From Lachnospiraceae bacterium A2 (GTDB taxonomy: Bacteria > Bacillota > Clostridia > Lachnospirales > Lachnospiraceae), in contig KE159641.1 in the NCBI GenBank assembly GCA_000403315.2, positions 2,501 through 66,500 on the forward strand: a DNA stretch of 64,000 bases, read 5' to 3'. Of the stretch, positions 1 through 7,753 are shown in pieces (the first letter of the stretch is position 1; every line of letters starts with the position of its first letter). Both the position numbers and the translations under genes were made by a program. A model generated the notes under the pieces. That model ran no database searches and was not told where the DNA came from. It saw only the letters and a list, made by a program, of their open reading frames with translations.

Positions 1-94
1 TGCATTTCTATGGTATTTCATCGGAATACATTATAAGAAATTTAACAAGGCAGAGTAAAGGGCTTTTAAATAACCGGAACACTTTTCCGAAAAT

Positions 95-117
95 AGATAA
101 ATCTGTGGAAACTCAAG
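95..117. repeat. Solo end resembling the IS4-type terminal repeat
   Basis: The stretch reads GATAAATCTG, then one variable base, then GGAAACTCAAG. It matches the right end of the complete insertion sequence ending at 11505 at 22 of 23 positions. It may be the right end of a related element whose transposase lies beyond the left edge, or a remnant. The rest of 1-94 does not visibly match that element and holds no gene I can support. It contains a small CGGAA/TTCCG hairpin near 75-90. Confidence 0.45.
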
Positions 118-128
118 AAATTTCCTTA

Positions 129-181
129 TTGACAATTTCTTTTTAACATGATTTAATATTCATATGAACAATTATTCATAT
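129..181 (+). promoter_or_regulatory. Metal-ATPase promoter with ArsR/SmtB-type operator
   Basis: A perfect -35 box TTGACA lies at 129-134 and TTTAAT at 152-157, with a 17-bp spacer. Directly after the -10 box, at 162-181, is the imperfect dyad ATATGAACAATTATTCATAT. This closely resembles operators of the ArsR/SmtB/CadC metal-sensor family. Its position over the likely start site suggests repression relieved by metal. No ArsR-type repressor gene is in the window, so the regulator would act from elsewhere. Confidence 0.75.
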
Positions 182-209
182 ATTGTTTTTTATCAAAGGA
201 GGAATTATT

Positions 210-2585
210 ATGGAACCAACTGAAAAACGTGATTTACACGATCCTAACCATATACAGGCCATACATCATAGCCAAGAACACGGGGATAACTGCCCCTGCG
301 GGCACGGGCATGGACACCACCATGAGGAACACCATGGACATGGGGACGGCTGCTCCTGTGGGCATGAACACCATAGCCATGGGGACAGCGGGCAGCACAG
401 GCAAAGCCCAGACGCTGATACTGCTGCTGGGATAAAATTCACCTGCCTTGTGGAAAACCTTGGCTGTGCCAATTGCGCTGCCAAAATGGAACGCCGCATC
501 AATGAACTGCCGGAGGTAAATGCGGCTACCCTGACCTTTGCGACCAAGCAGCTCCGCGTAGCCATAGCGGCAGAACATGCTGGGCTGGAAGATGCGTTGG
601 TTGCCAAATTCCAAGAGATCTGCGCTTCTATTGAACCAGAAACCGTAGTGCGCAGGCAGCAGCCCTCCCAAAAGGGGAAGAAATCCCTTTCTTCCGGGGA
701 GCAGGAAAAATCCGGGAACCGGCGGCTCAGTGAACAGCAGCTAGGGCTTCTCTCCATTATAATAGGGGCGTCTTTCTTCGCTGCCGGGGAACTTCTGGGG
801 CATTTTGGCATGAAAGGGGCGTTTTTACCCTCCGCTGCCTTTGTAGTTTCCTATATAATTTTAGGCGGGCGGATTGTGCTGGCTGCACTGCGGAATTTAT
901 GCAAAGGGCAGGTATTTGATGAAAATTTCCTGATGAGCCTTGCCACCTTGGGGGCATTTGCCATCGGGAATTTCCCTGAGGCAGTGGGCGTCATGCTGTT
1001 TTACCGGATTGGGGAATATTTTGAAGAAACTGCGGTAGCCAGAAGCCGTTCCCAGATTATGGATGCGGTAGATTTACGGCCGGAAGTCGTTACCCTCGTC
1101 CTTGGGGCTGACACCAAAACGGTTGACGCTGAGGACGCCCAGGTAAATGACATCCTGCTGGTCCGCCCAGGCGACCGTATCCCACTGGACGGGGTTGTGG
1201 TAGAAGGGGAAAGCCGCCTGGACACTTCCCCTATTACAGGGGAGCCCGTCCCGGTAAAAGCTGCCGCCGGGGATGCCGTGACCTCTGGCTGCATCAACAC
1301 CTCCGGCCAGCTAAAAATCCGTGTGGAAAAAACACTGGAGCATTCCATGGTAACCAGAATTTTAGATTCTGTGGAAAATGCTGCTGCCAGCAAGCCAAAT
1401 ATTGACCGGTTTATTACCCGGTTTTCCAGAATTTATACCCCATTTGTGGTAGCGGCGGCTTTGGCCACTGCAATCGTGCCTTCCTTAGTGACCGGGGACT
1501 GGCAGCACTGGATTTATACGGCGCTGACATTTCTGGTAATTAGCTGCCCCTGCGCTTTGGTGCTGAGCGTTCCCCTTGCATTTTTCTCCGGGATTGGGGC
1601 TGGCTCAAAACGTGGGATTTTATTCAAGGGCGGCGTGTCCATCGAAGCCTTAAATAACGTTTCTGCTGTAGTTATGGACAAAACTGGGACCATTACCAAA
1701 GGGAATTTCGTGGTACAGGACGCCATTCCTTTCCATGGGTATTCCAAAGAGGATGTTTTGCGGCTCTGTGCCAGCCTTGAACAGCATTCCACCCACCCGA
1801 TTGGCGTCAGCATTACGGCTGCGGCACGGGAAAAAGGCCTTGCCCTGGACGATGCTTCTTCCTTAAAGGAACTGGCAGGGCATGGCATACAAGCCCTCCT
1901 GCCGGCTGGGGAAGCTTTGGCCGGGAACCGGAAACTGATGGAAAAATTCCATATAGACCTTACAGACTGCGGGAAAGCTGCCTATGGGACGGAAGTGTTC
2001 CTTGCCGTCCAAGGCAAGCTGGCTGGACGCCTTGTGGTTTCTGATACAATCAAGCCGGAATCCGCCAAAGCTATCGCTGCATTGAAAGATCTGCATATTA
2101 CTACCGCCATGCTGACTGGGGATGCGCCAGAAAGCGCCGAAGCAGTCGCAAAAGAAACCGGGATTGACCAGGTGTATGCCAAGCTGCTCCCAGACGGCAA
2201 GCTTGCCAAGCTGCAGGAAATCCGGAAAGAAACGGGTTCCGCCATGTTTGTGGGGGATGGCATTAACGACGCGCCAGTCCTTGCGGGGGCTGACGTAGGG
2301 GCTGCCATGGGAAGCGGCGCAGACGCGGCCATTGAAGCTGCAGACGTGGTATTTATGACCTCCGACATGGGGGCTGTCCCGGAATCCATTTCCATTGCCA
2401 AATCCACCACGCGGATTGCCTGGCAAAATGTCGTGTTTGCCCTTGCCATCAAGGCCGCCGTCATGGTTCTGGGGCTTGCCGGGTATGCATCTATGTGGAT
2501 GGCGGTATTTGCGGACAGCGGCGTTGCCATGCTGTGTGTACTAAATTCCATACGTATCCTATACAGGAAACAGGCGGCATTATAA
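210..2585 (+). CDS. cadA: Heavy-metal P1B-type ATPase (Zn/Cd/Pb exporter type)
   Basis: The 791-residue membrane pump is expected to export divalent soft metals using ATP. A His/Cys-rich tail (about residues 19-64, with repeated HGHG and CxCGH motifs) comes first, followed by an HMA metal-binding domain with GCANC (85-89). The ATPase core has TGEP, the membrane CPC motif (446-448), the phosphorylated Asp in DKTGT (D490), the HP motif in STHPIG, and GDGINDAP. CPC plus this layout fits the Zn/Cd/Pb group, though copper transport cannot be excluded. The ATG at 210 follows AAAGGAGG at 195-202; an in-frame TTG at 183 overlaps the ribosome binding site region and is rejected. The upstream ArsR-type operator supports metal induction. 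Confidence 0.93.
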   Translation: MEPTEKRDLHDPNHIQAIHHSQEHGDNCPCGHGHGHHHEEHHGHGDGCSCGHEHHSHGDSGQHRQSPDADTAAGIKFTCLVENLGCANCAAKMERRINELPEVNAATLTFATKQLRVAIAAEHAGLEDALVAKFQEICASIEPETVVRRQQPSQKGKKSLSSGEQEKSGNRRLSEQQLGLLSIIIGASFFAAGELLGHFGMKGAFLPSAAFVVSYIILGGRIVLAALRNLCKGQVFDENFLMSLATLGAFAIGNFPEAVGVMLFYRIGEYFEETAVARSRSQIMDAVDLRPEVVTLVLGADTKTVDAEDAQVNDILLVRPGDRIPLDGVVVEGESRLDTSPITGEPVPVKAAAGDAVTSGCINTSGQLKIRVEKTLEHSMVTRILDSVENAAASKPNIDRFITRFSRIYTPFVVAAALATAIVPSLVTGDWQHWIYTALTFLVISCPCALVLSVPLAFFSGIGAGSKRGILFKGGVSIEALNNVSAVVMDKTGTITKGNFVVQDAIPFHGYSKEDVLRLCASLEQHSTHPIGVSITAAAREKGLALDDASSLKELAGHGIQALLPAGEALAGNRKLMEKFHIDLTDCGKAAYGTEVFLAVQGKLAGRLVVSDTIKPESAKAIAALKDLHITTAMLTGDAPESAEAVAKETGIDQVYAKLLPDGKLAKLQEIRKETGSAMFVGDGINDAPVLAGADVGAAMGSGADAAIEAADVVFMTSDMGAVPESISIAKSTTRIAWQNVVFALAIKAAVMVLGLAGYASMWMAVFADSGVAMLCVLNSIRILYRKQAAL

Positions 2586-2600
2586 CCTTTGTGCGAATAT

Positions 2601-2666
2601 GCAGGGCTTGCCCCGGCAAAGCGGGGGCTCCTGTCCGGCTCGCTGCCCGCGGGAAGAAAGCCCTGC
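2601..2666. terminator. Possible bidirectional terminator between convergent genes
   Basis: GCAGGGCTT (2601-2609) pairs with AAGCCCTGC (2658-2666), and an inner GCCCC/GGGGGC stem lies within. It sits between the metal ATPase and radA, which converge here. There is no clear T-run directly after the stem, so termination is only a guess from position and structure. Confidence 0.35.
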
Positions 2667-2701
2667 TGCAGCCAGCGCCTACTATTTTTCAGGCACTGCC
2701 G

Positions 2702-4072
2702 CTACCCTATCTGCCGGATTGCCTCCCCAATGTTCCCTACCCCGACAATCCGGATCCCCTTGGTATCCGTAAGGCCGGGAATGGATACCTTTGGCAGGAT
2801 GCAGGTTTCAAAGCCCAGCTTTTTGGCTTCTGTAACCCGCTGCTGGGCCATATTGACGGCGCGCACTTCGCCGCTTAAGCCCACTTCCCCAAAACAGATG
2901 GTTTTCTCGTCAATGGCTTTTTCCCGGTAACTGGAAGCAAGGGCCATGACAATGCCCAAATCCATGGCAGGCTCGTTCATGCGGATTCCCCCTGCTATAT
3001 TTACATAGGCGTCGCAGGCGGATATGGACATCCCGGCACGTTTTTCCAGTACTGCTACCAGCAGGTTTACCCGGTTTAGGTCCGTCCCGGCGGCAGTCCT
3101 CCGGGGAATCCCAAAATTGCTGTGGCAGACAAGGGCCTGGATTTCCACCAGGACTGGGCGGGTGCCTTCCATGGAGCAGGCCACCACGGAGCCTGACGCG
3201 CCTTTTGGTTTCCCATTCAGCATAAATTCGGAAGGGTTTTTCACTTCCATAAGGCCAGATTCCCGCATTTCAAATACACCGATTTCATTGGTAGATCCAA
3301 AACGGTTTTTGACACCTCTTAAGACCCGGTAGGAAGCATGGCGGTCCCCCTCGAAATAAAGCACAGTATCCACCATATGCTCTAAGACCCTTGGGCCTGC
3401 CACGACCCCTTCTTTTGTCACATGCCCTACAATAAAAATGGTGATTTCCATCCCCTTCGCTATCCGAAGCAGCCTTCCAGTGGTTTCCCGCACCTGGGAC
3501 ACGCTGCCGGGGGCGGAGCTTATTTCCTCACTGTAAATCGTTTGGATGGAATCAATGATTACGGCCTGCGGCTTCTGACGCTCCACCACCTGCTCAATGC
3601 GCTCCACGCCTGTTTCGCAGAACAGTTTCAGGCCATCGGAAAACTGGCCGATCCGCTGTGCCCGCATTTTAATCTGCTGCAGGGATTCCTCCCCTGAAAT
3701 GTAGAGTACTTCCATGGTTTCTGCCAGGTTCCTGCATACCTGGAGCAAAAGGGTGGATTTCCCAATGCCTGGGTCCCCGCCTACCAGCACCAGGGAGCCC
3801 GGGACAATCCCGCCCCCCAGTACCCGGTCCAGTTCCCCAAAGCCGGTCCCCATCCGCTGCTTGGACTGCATGTCGATTTCTGAAATGCGGGTGGTTTTCA
3901 GTTCTTCCGTTCCGCCTGGGGCTGCTTTCAGTTGCCCTGCTGCTTTTTTTTCTATAGATTCTTCCACAAATGTGTTCCATTCCCTGCACCCCGGGCACTG
4001 CCCCATCCATTTGGAGGACTCGTAGCCGCAGGACTGGCAGAAATATACGGTAACTTTCTTTGCTTTTGCCAT
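2702..4072 (-). CDS. radA: DNA repair protein RadA
   Basis: RadA is a RecA-like ATPase that helps process recombination intermediates, acting in homologous repair and branch migration. The 456-residue protein has the N-terminal zinc finger (C12, C15, C26, C29), a Walker A GGDPGIGKST near residue 100, the RadA-specific KNRFG motif in the middle, and a Lon-protease-like C-terminal domain. Length and order are typical. A GAAAGGG ribosome binding site precedes the ATG. It lies downstream of clpC with one small gene between, as in the clpC-radA order of many Firmicutes. Confidence 0.97.
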   Translation of the reverse strand: MAKAKKVTVYFCQSCGYESSKWMGQCPGCREWNTFVEESIEKKAAGQLKAAPGGTEELKTTRISEIDMQSKQRMGTGFGELDRVLGGGIVPGSLVLVGGDPGIGKSTLLLQVCRNLAETMEVLYISGEESLQQIKMRAQRIGQFSDGLKLFCETGVERIEQVVERQKPQAVIIDSIQTIYSEEISSAPGSVSQVRETTGRLLRIAKGMEITIFIVGHVTKEGVVAGPRVLEHMVDTVLYFEGDRHASYRVLRGVKNRFGSTNEIGVFEMRESGLMEVKNPSEFMLNGKPKGASGSVVACSMEGTRPVLVEIQALVCHSNFGIPRRTAAGTDLNRVNLLVAVLEKRAGMSISACDAYVNIAGGIRMNEPAMDLGIVMALASSYREKAIDEKTICFGEVGLSGEVRAVNMAQQRVTEAKKLGFETCILPKVSIPGLTDTKGIRIVGVGNIGEAIRQIG

Positions 4073-4321
4073 GTGATGCCCTTTCTGTTATAAGATAAAC
4101 GGAACCATTTTCCAGTGAATATTATATTTCAGACTATTGGGGCCAGAAAAACAGGGGCTGCCGCAAAATACAGAAATCTTTCCAATTGACAGCAATATAT
4201 CCCGAAACCCAGGCTATACCATGTGGAAAATTCCTATTTTACAACAGCCCCTTGTGCTGGCTGCGGCTGTTTGCATAGACTGGAAAACAGCCGCTTTATC
4301 CTGTTTGGATCTTTATGTGTG

Positions 4322-4735
4322 TTACGCTTTTTCAATCTTAACTGCTACCGGTGCGTCTTCGCTCAGTTCTACGCTCAGGCTTAACTTCCCGCCCAAATTC
4401 GTTTTCATATTCCCTGCGCTTACGCCGCCTACCAGTACCTGATATTCTGCCTGTTCTTCCAATTCCAAAGTAATCTGCGCGTCCTCCGGGCCTTCTACCT
4501 GGAATTCAATGCCGCTGTCTGTCACATGAAGCTGGCTTACGGCGGTCCCGGGCACAGATTCATATACGAACATCCCATTCCGTTCCAGCTTGGTAATCTC
4601 CTTGAACGTTTTTACCTTATATAAGTCCCCGCCAAACTCAAAATTATCTGCTTTCGCCTTGGCAGGCAGCTTGTAATTGCCAAAACTTAACGTTTCATTA
4701 TTCTCTGTCCGGATTAGTTCTTCTACTACAGCCAT
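4322..4735 (-). CDS. Conserved small protein of unknown function
   Basis: The 137-residue acidic, soluble protein has no signal peptide or membrane segment and looks beta-rich, with two similar halves around VEGPEDAQITLEL and MKTNLGGKLSLSVEL. As I recall, close relatives in Lachnospiraceae are often labelled endosialidase; nothing in the sequence shows catalytic residues, so I do not adopt that name. The start at 4735 is chosen because CAGGAGGA (4743-4750) sits 7 bases upstream; a longer frame to 4834 lacks a comparable site. It lies between clpC and radA in the same direction. Confidence 0.8.
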   Translation of the reverse strand: MAVVEELIRTENNETLSFGNYKLPAKAKADNFEFGGDLYKVKTFKEITKLERNGMFVYESVPGTAVSQLHVTDSGIEFQVEGPEDAQITLELEEQAEYQVLVGGVSAGNMKTNLGGKLSLSVELSEDAPVAVKIEKA

Positions 4736-4900
4736 TTTCTTATCCTCCTGTTGAAATCTTGTCATACATTCCTGCATCTGCCTGCAGTGCTGCGCAAAAT
4801 CTCTGCTTATCAGTGTGAAAGCTTCTGCTTTCACCGTAATTATATAATAAATCCTGCTGTTTTACCAGTCATATTTTTCTTAAATTTTTCTAATGTTTTC

Positions 4901-7348
4901 CTACTTCACATGGAACACAATTTCTTTTTTCTGCATGGCGGCCTCGACTGCACTGCCAGGTTTCACGCGGCCTGCCAAGATTTCCTCTGCCAGCCCGTCT
5001 TCGATTTTATTCTGTATCATCCGGCGTAAGGGGCGGGCGCCATATTTTGGCTCAAAAGCGGCGTCCACAATATGGCTTTTGACATTGCCGGTGATATGGA
5101 GGTCAATGCCCATCTGCTTCTTACAGCGTTCCACCAAGGTTTTGGACATAAGTGTGACAATTTTCTTCATGTCTTCCTTGGTCAATGCGTGGAATACAAT
5201 GGTTTCGTCAATGCGGTTTAAAAATTCCGGCTTGAAAATCCGCCTGACTTCTTCCATTACGCTGTCCTTCATCCGGTCATAATTGTGCTTCGCATCTTCC
5301 ACGGAAGCAAAGCCCAGGGCTTTGGGCTCAATGATGGACTGCGCCCCGGCGTTGGAGGTCATGATGATAATGGTATTCTTAAAATCAATTTTCCGGCCTT
5401 GGGCATCGGTAATGTGGCCGTCATCCAACACCTGCAGCAAAATATTGAACACATCTGGGTGGGCTTTTTCTATCTCATCAAAAAGGATGACGGAATAAGG
5501 GCTGCGCCTTACCTTTTCGCTGAGCTGCCCGCCTTCGTCGTAGCCTACATATCCCGGCGGGGAACCAATCATCTTTGATACGCTGTGCTTTTCCATATAT
5601 TCTGACATGTCAACCCGGATCATGGATCCCTCAGTGCCAAAAACAGCTTCTGCCAGCGCCTTGGAAATCTCTGTTTTCCCTACCCCGGTAGGCCCTAAGA
5701 ACAGGAAAGACCCAATGGGGCGGCTGGGGTCTTTTAAGCCTACCCTTCCCCGGCGGACGGCTTTTGCCACGGCAGTTACGGCTTCTTCCTGCCCAATGAC
5801 ACGCTTGTGGAGGATGGACTCTAACTTCCGGAGCTTAGCGGATTCTTCCTCTGCCAGCCGCTTTACCGGAATTTTTGTCCACTGGGCCACGACCTCCGCC
5901 ACTTCATTTTCCCCTACTTCCGCCCGCTTGCGCTTCATGGATTTTTTGGCTTTTTTGCGGAGCTTTTCGTATTCTGCCTGCAGTTCTTCTTTTTCCTTGC
6001 GCAGTGCGGAAGCGGCTTTCAGTTCCATTTTCTGGATGGCTTCTTCCATTTCATCGGAAACCCGGCGGATTTCTATTTGGATATCCTGCAGGTTGGTGGA
6101 GGTTTTCACCCCTTCCAAACGCACCTTTGCGGCTGTTTCGTCCATCAGGTCAATGGCCTTATCCGGCAGGAACCTGTCGGAAACATAACGGTCTGACAGC
6201 TTTGCGGCTGCTTCCAAGCCCTCGTCGGTGATAATGACTTGATGGTGCTTTTCATAAAACCTGCGCAGGCCTTTTAAGATTTCTATTGTGTCCTCTACCG
6301 TAGGCTCTTCTACCATTACAGGCTGGAACCTCCGTTCCAGGGCTGCGTCCCGCTCAATGTACTTCCGGTATTCTTCCACCGTGGTGGCGCCTATCATCTG
6401 GAATTCCCCCCTTGCCAGATAGGGCTTTAAGATATTGGAAGCATCCATTGCCCCCTCGGCGCCGCCGGCTCCAATCATGGTATGGAGTTCATCCATAAAC
6501 AGCAGGATATTCCCTGCCCCAATGACTTCCCGGATAACTTTCTTAATGCGTTCCTCAAATTCCCCCCGGTACTTAGACCCTGCAATCATGCTGGAAAGAT
6601 CCAGGGTGATTACCCGCTTGCCCGCCACGGATTCTGGCACAAGCCCAAGGGAAATCTGCTGCGCAAGGCCTTCTGCAATAGCAGTTTTCCCTACCCCCGG
6701 CTCCCCAACCAGGCAGGGGTTATTCTTCCCCCGCCTGCTTAAAATCTGGATAACCCGGCGGATTTCTTCTTCCCGCCCAATCACTGGATCCATTTTCCCT
6801 TCCAGCGCAAGCTTCGTCAAATCCCTCGAATACTGGTCCAGCACCGGGGTAGCCTGCAGGGAACGTTTCCTCCCTTTGGCAGACCTCATCTCTTCCCTTG
6901 AAAAACTGCCTTCTTCCCCCATTGCCACCAATAAATCAACATACAGCTTCTGCAGGTTCACGCTCATGGTGTTCAAAAGGCGCACGGCTGCAGACTCATT
7001 TTCTTTCATAATGGCAAGCAGGAGGTGTTCCGTGCCGATTTCCTCGCTGCTGAAATGCTCCGCTTCTTTCTCTGCGGTAGCAAGCATCCTCTGGGTTCTT
7101 GGGGAATAGCCATCGGCATCCAGAAGGAGTGTCCTTTCCCCCGGGGAAATCAGCTCCTCAATCAGCTCCACCAGCTTTTTTTCCTCCAGATGGCTTTCTG
7201 TAAGGACTTTGGCTGCTACCCCGGTCCCCTCCTGCAATAACCCTGCCAAGATATGTTCTGTGCCTACATAATTATGCTGCAGCTTCTTAGAGAGCTTCGC
7301 TGCCAGCTCCAAGGCTTTTCCTGCTTGCGGCGTGTACTGTTTATGCAT
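4901..7348 (-). CDS. clpC: ATP-dependent Clp protease ATP-binding subunit ClpC
   Basis: ClpC is a hexameric AAA+ unfoldase that feeds misfolded or regulatory proteins to ClpP. The 815-residue protein has the double Clp-N repeat (about 1-145), AAA-1 with GEPGVGKT, a coiled-coil middle domain rich in Lys/Glu, and AAA-2 with GPTGVGKT and a D2-small domain at the C-terminus. AGGAGGAG directly precedes the ATG. The gene starts only 12 bases after the GntR-type regulator stops, so the two are surely cotranscribed. The usual ctsR-mcsA-mcsB genes are not upstream. No CtsR heptad operator was recognised. Confidence 0.97.
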   Translation of the reverse strand: MHKQYTPQAGKALELAAKLSKKLQHNYVGTEHILAGLLQEGTGVAAKVLTESHLEEKKLVELIEELISPGERTLLLDADGYSPRTQRMLATAEKEAEHFSSEEIGTEHLLLAIMKENESAAVRLLNTMSVNLQKLYVDLLVAMGEEGSFSREEMRSAKGRKRSLQATPVLDQYSRDLTKLALEGKMDPVIGREEEIRRVIQILSRRGKNNPCLVGEPGVGKTAIAEGLAQQISLGLVPESVAGKRVITLDLSSMIAGSKYRGEFEERIKKVIREVIGAGNILLFMDELHTMIGAGGAEGAMDASNILKPYLARGEFQMIGATTVEEYRKYIERDAALERRFQPVMVEEPTVEDTIEILKGLRRFYEKHHQVIITDEGLEAAAKLSDRYVSDRFLPDKAIDLMDETAAKVRLEGVKTSTNLQDIQIEIRRVSDEMEEAIQKMELKAASALRKEKEELQAEYEKLRKKAKKSMKRKRAEVGENEVAEVVAQWTKIPVKRLAEEESAKLRKLESILHKRVIGQEEAVTAVAKAVRRGRVGLKDPSRPIGSFLFLGPTGVGKTEISKALAEAVFGTEGSMIRVDMSEYMEKHSVSKMIGSPPGYVGYDEGGQLSEKVRRSPYSVILFDEIEKAHPDVFNILLQVLDDGHITDAQGRKIDFKNTIIIMTSNAGAQSIIEPKALGFASVEDAKHNYDRMKDSVMEEVRRIFKPEFLNRIDETIVFHALTKEDMKKIVTLMSKTLVERCKKQMGIDLHITGNVKSHIVDAAFEPKYGARPLRRMIQNKIEDGLAEEILAGRVKPGSAVEAAMQKKEIVFHVK

Positions 7349-7360
7349 TGGCTCCTCCTG

Positions 7361-7732
7361 TTATTCTTCATATTCATCAAATATTTCATCTACCATCCCA
7401 TGGATTTCTTCCCGGGAAATATTTTTACAGACTGCTTTCGCTAAAATGACCTGAAAGGATTCCCTCAGTTCCTGGATGGCCTGATGCTTATCTTCCTGCA
7501 GAAAAATCACGGCACCATTCCTGCGGTCCAGGCGGATAAAGCCTTCCTGCCGCAGCACATGGTACGCTTTGTTTACCGTATGCATATTGATGCCGATGCT
7601 CTCTGCAAGCTGGCGTACCGAAGGGAGGGATTCCCCTTCCTGGTACTGGTTTGTGGCGATGCCCAGCACAATCTGGTTGCGAAGCTGCACATAAAGTGCC
7701 TCATCGCTGTTAAAATCAATTTCTATATACAT
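7361..7732 (-). CDS. GntR-family (YtrA-type) transcriptional regulator
   Basis: The 123-residue protein is a short GntR regulator: a winged helix-turn-helix fills residues 10-78 (YVQLRNQIVLGIA, LPSVRQLAESIGIN, HTVNKAYHVLRQEGFI), followed by a short helical tail instead of a large ligand domain. This is the YtrA-like layout, often encoded with the genes it controls. It is packed between the cohesin-like membrane protein (21-bp gap) and clpC (12-bp gap). The inference is that it represses its own operon. The ligand is unknown. An AGGTG ribosome binding site precedes the ATG. Confidence 0.92.
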   Translation of the reverse strand: MYIEIDFNSDEALYVQLRNQIVLGIATNQYQEGESLPSVRQLAESIGINMHTVNKAYHVLRQEGFIRLDRRNGAVIFLQEDKHQAIQELRESFQVILAKAVCKNISREEIHGMVDEIFDEYEE

Positions 7733-7753
7733 CTTTCACCTGATTCCTTATTT

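Noticed and set aside
234..811. Antisense open frames over the metal-ATPase gene
   Set aside because: They are shadows of the GC-rich His-coding region; no promoter or ribosome binding site supports them.
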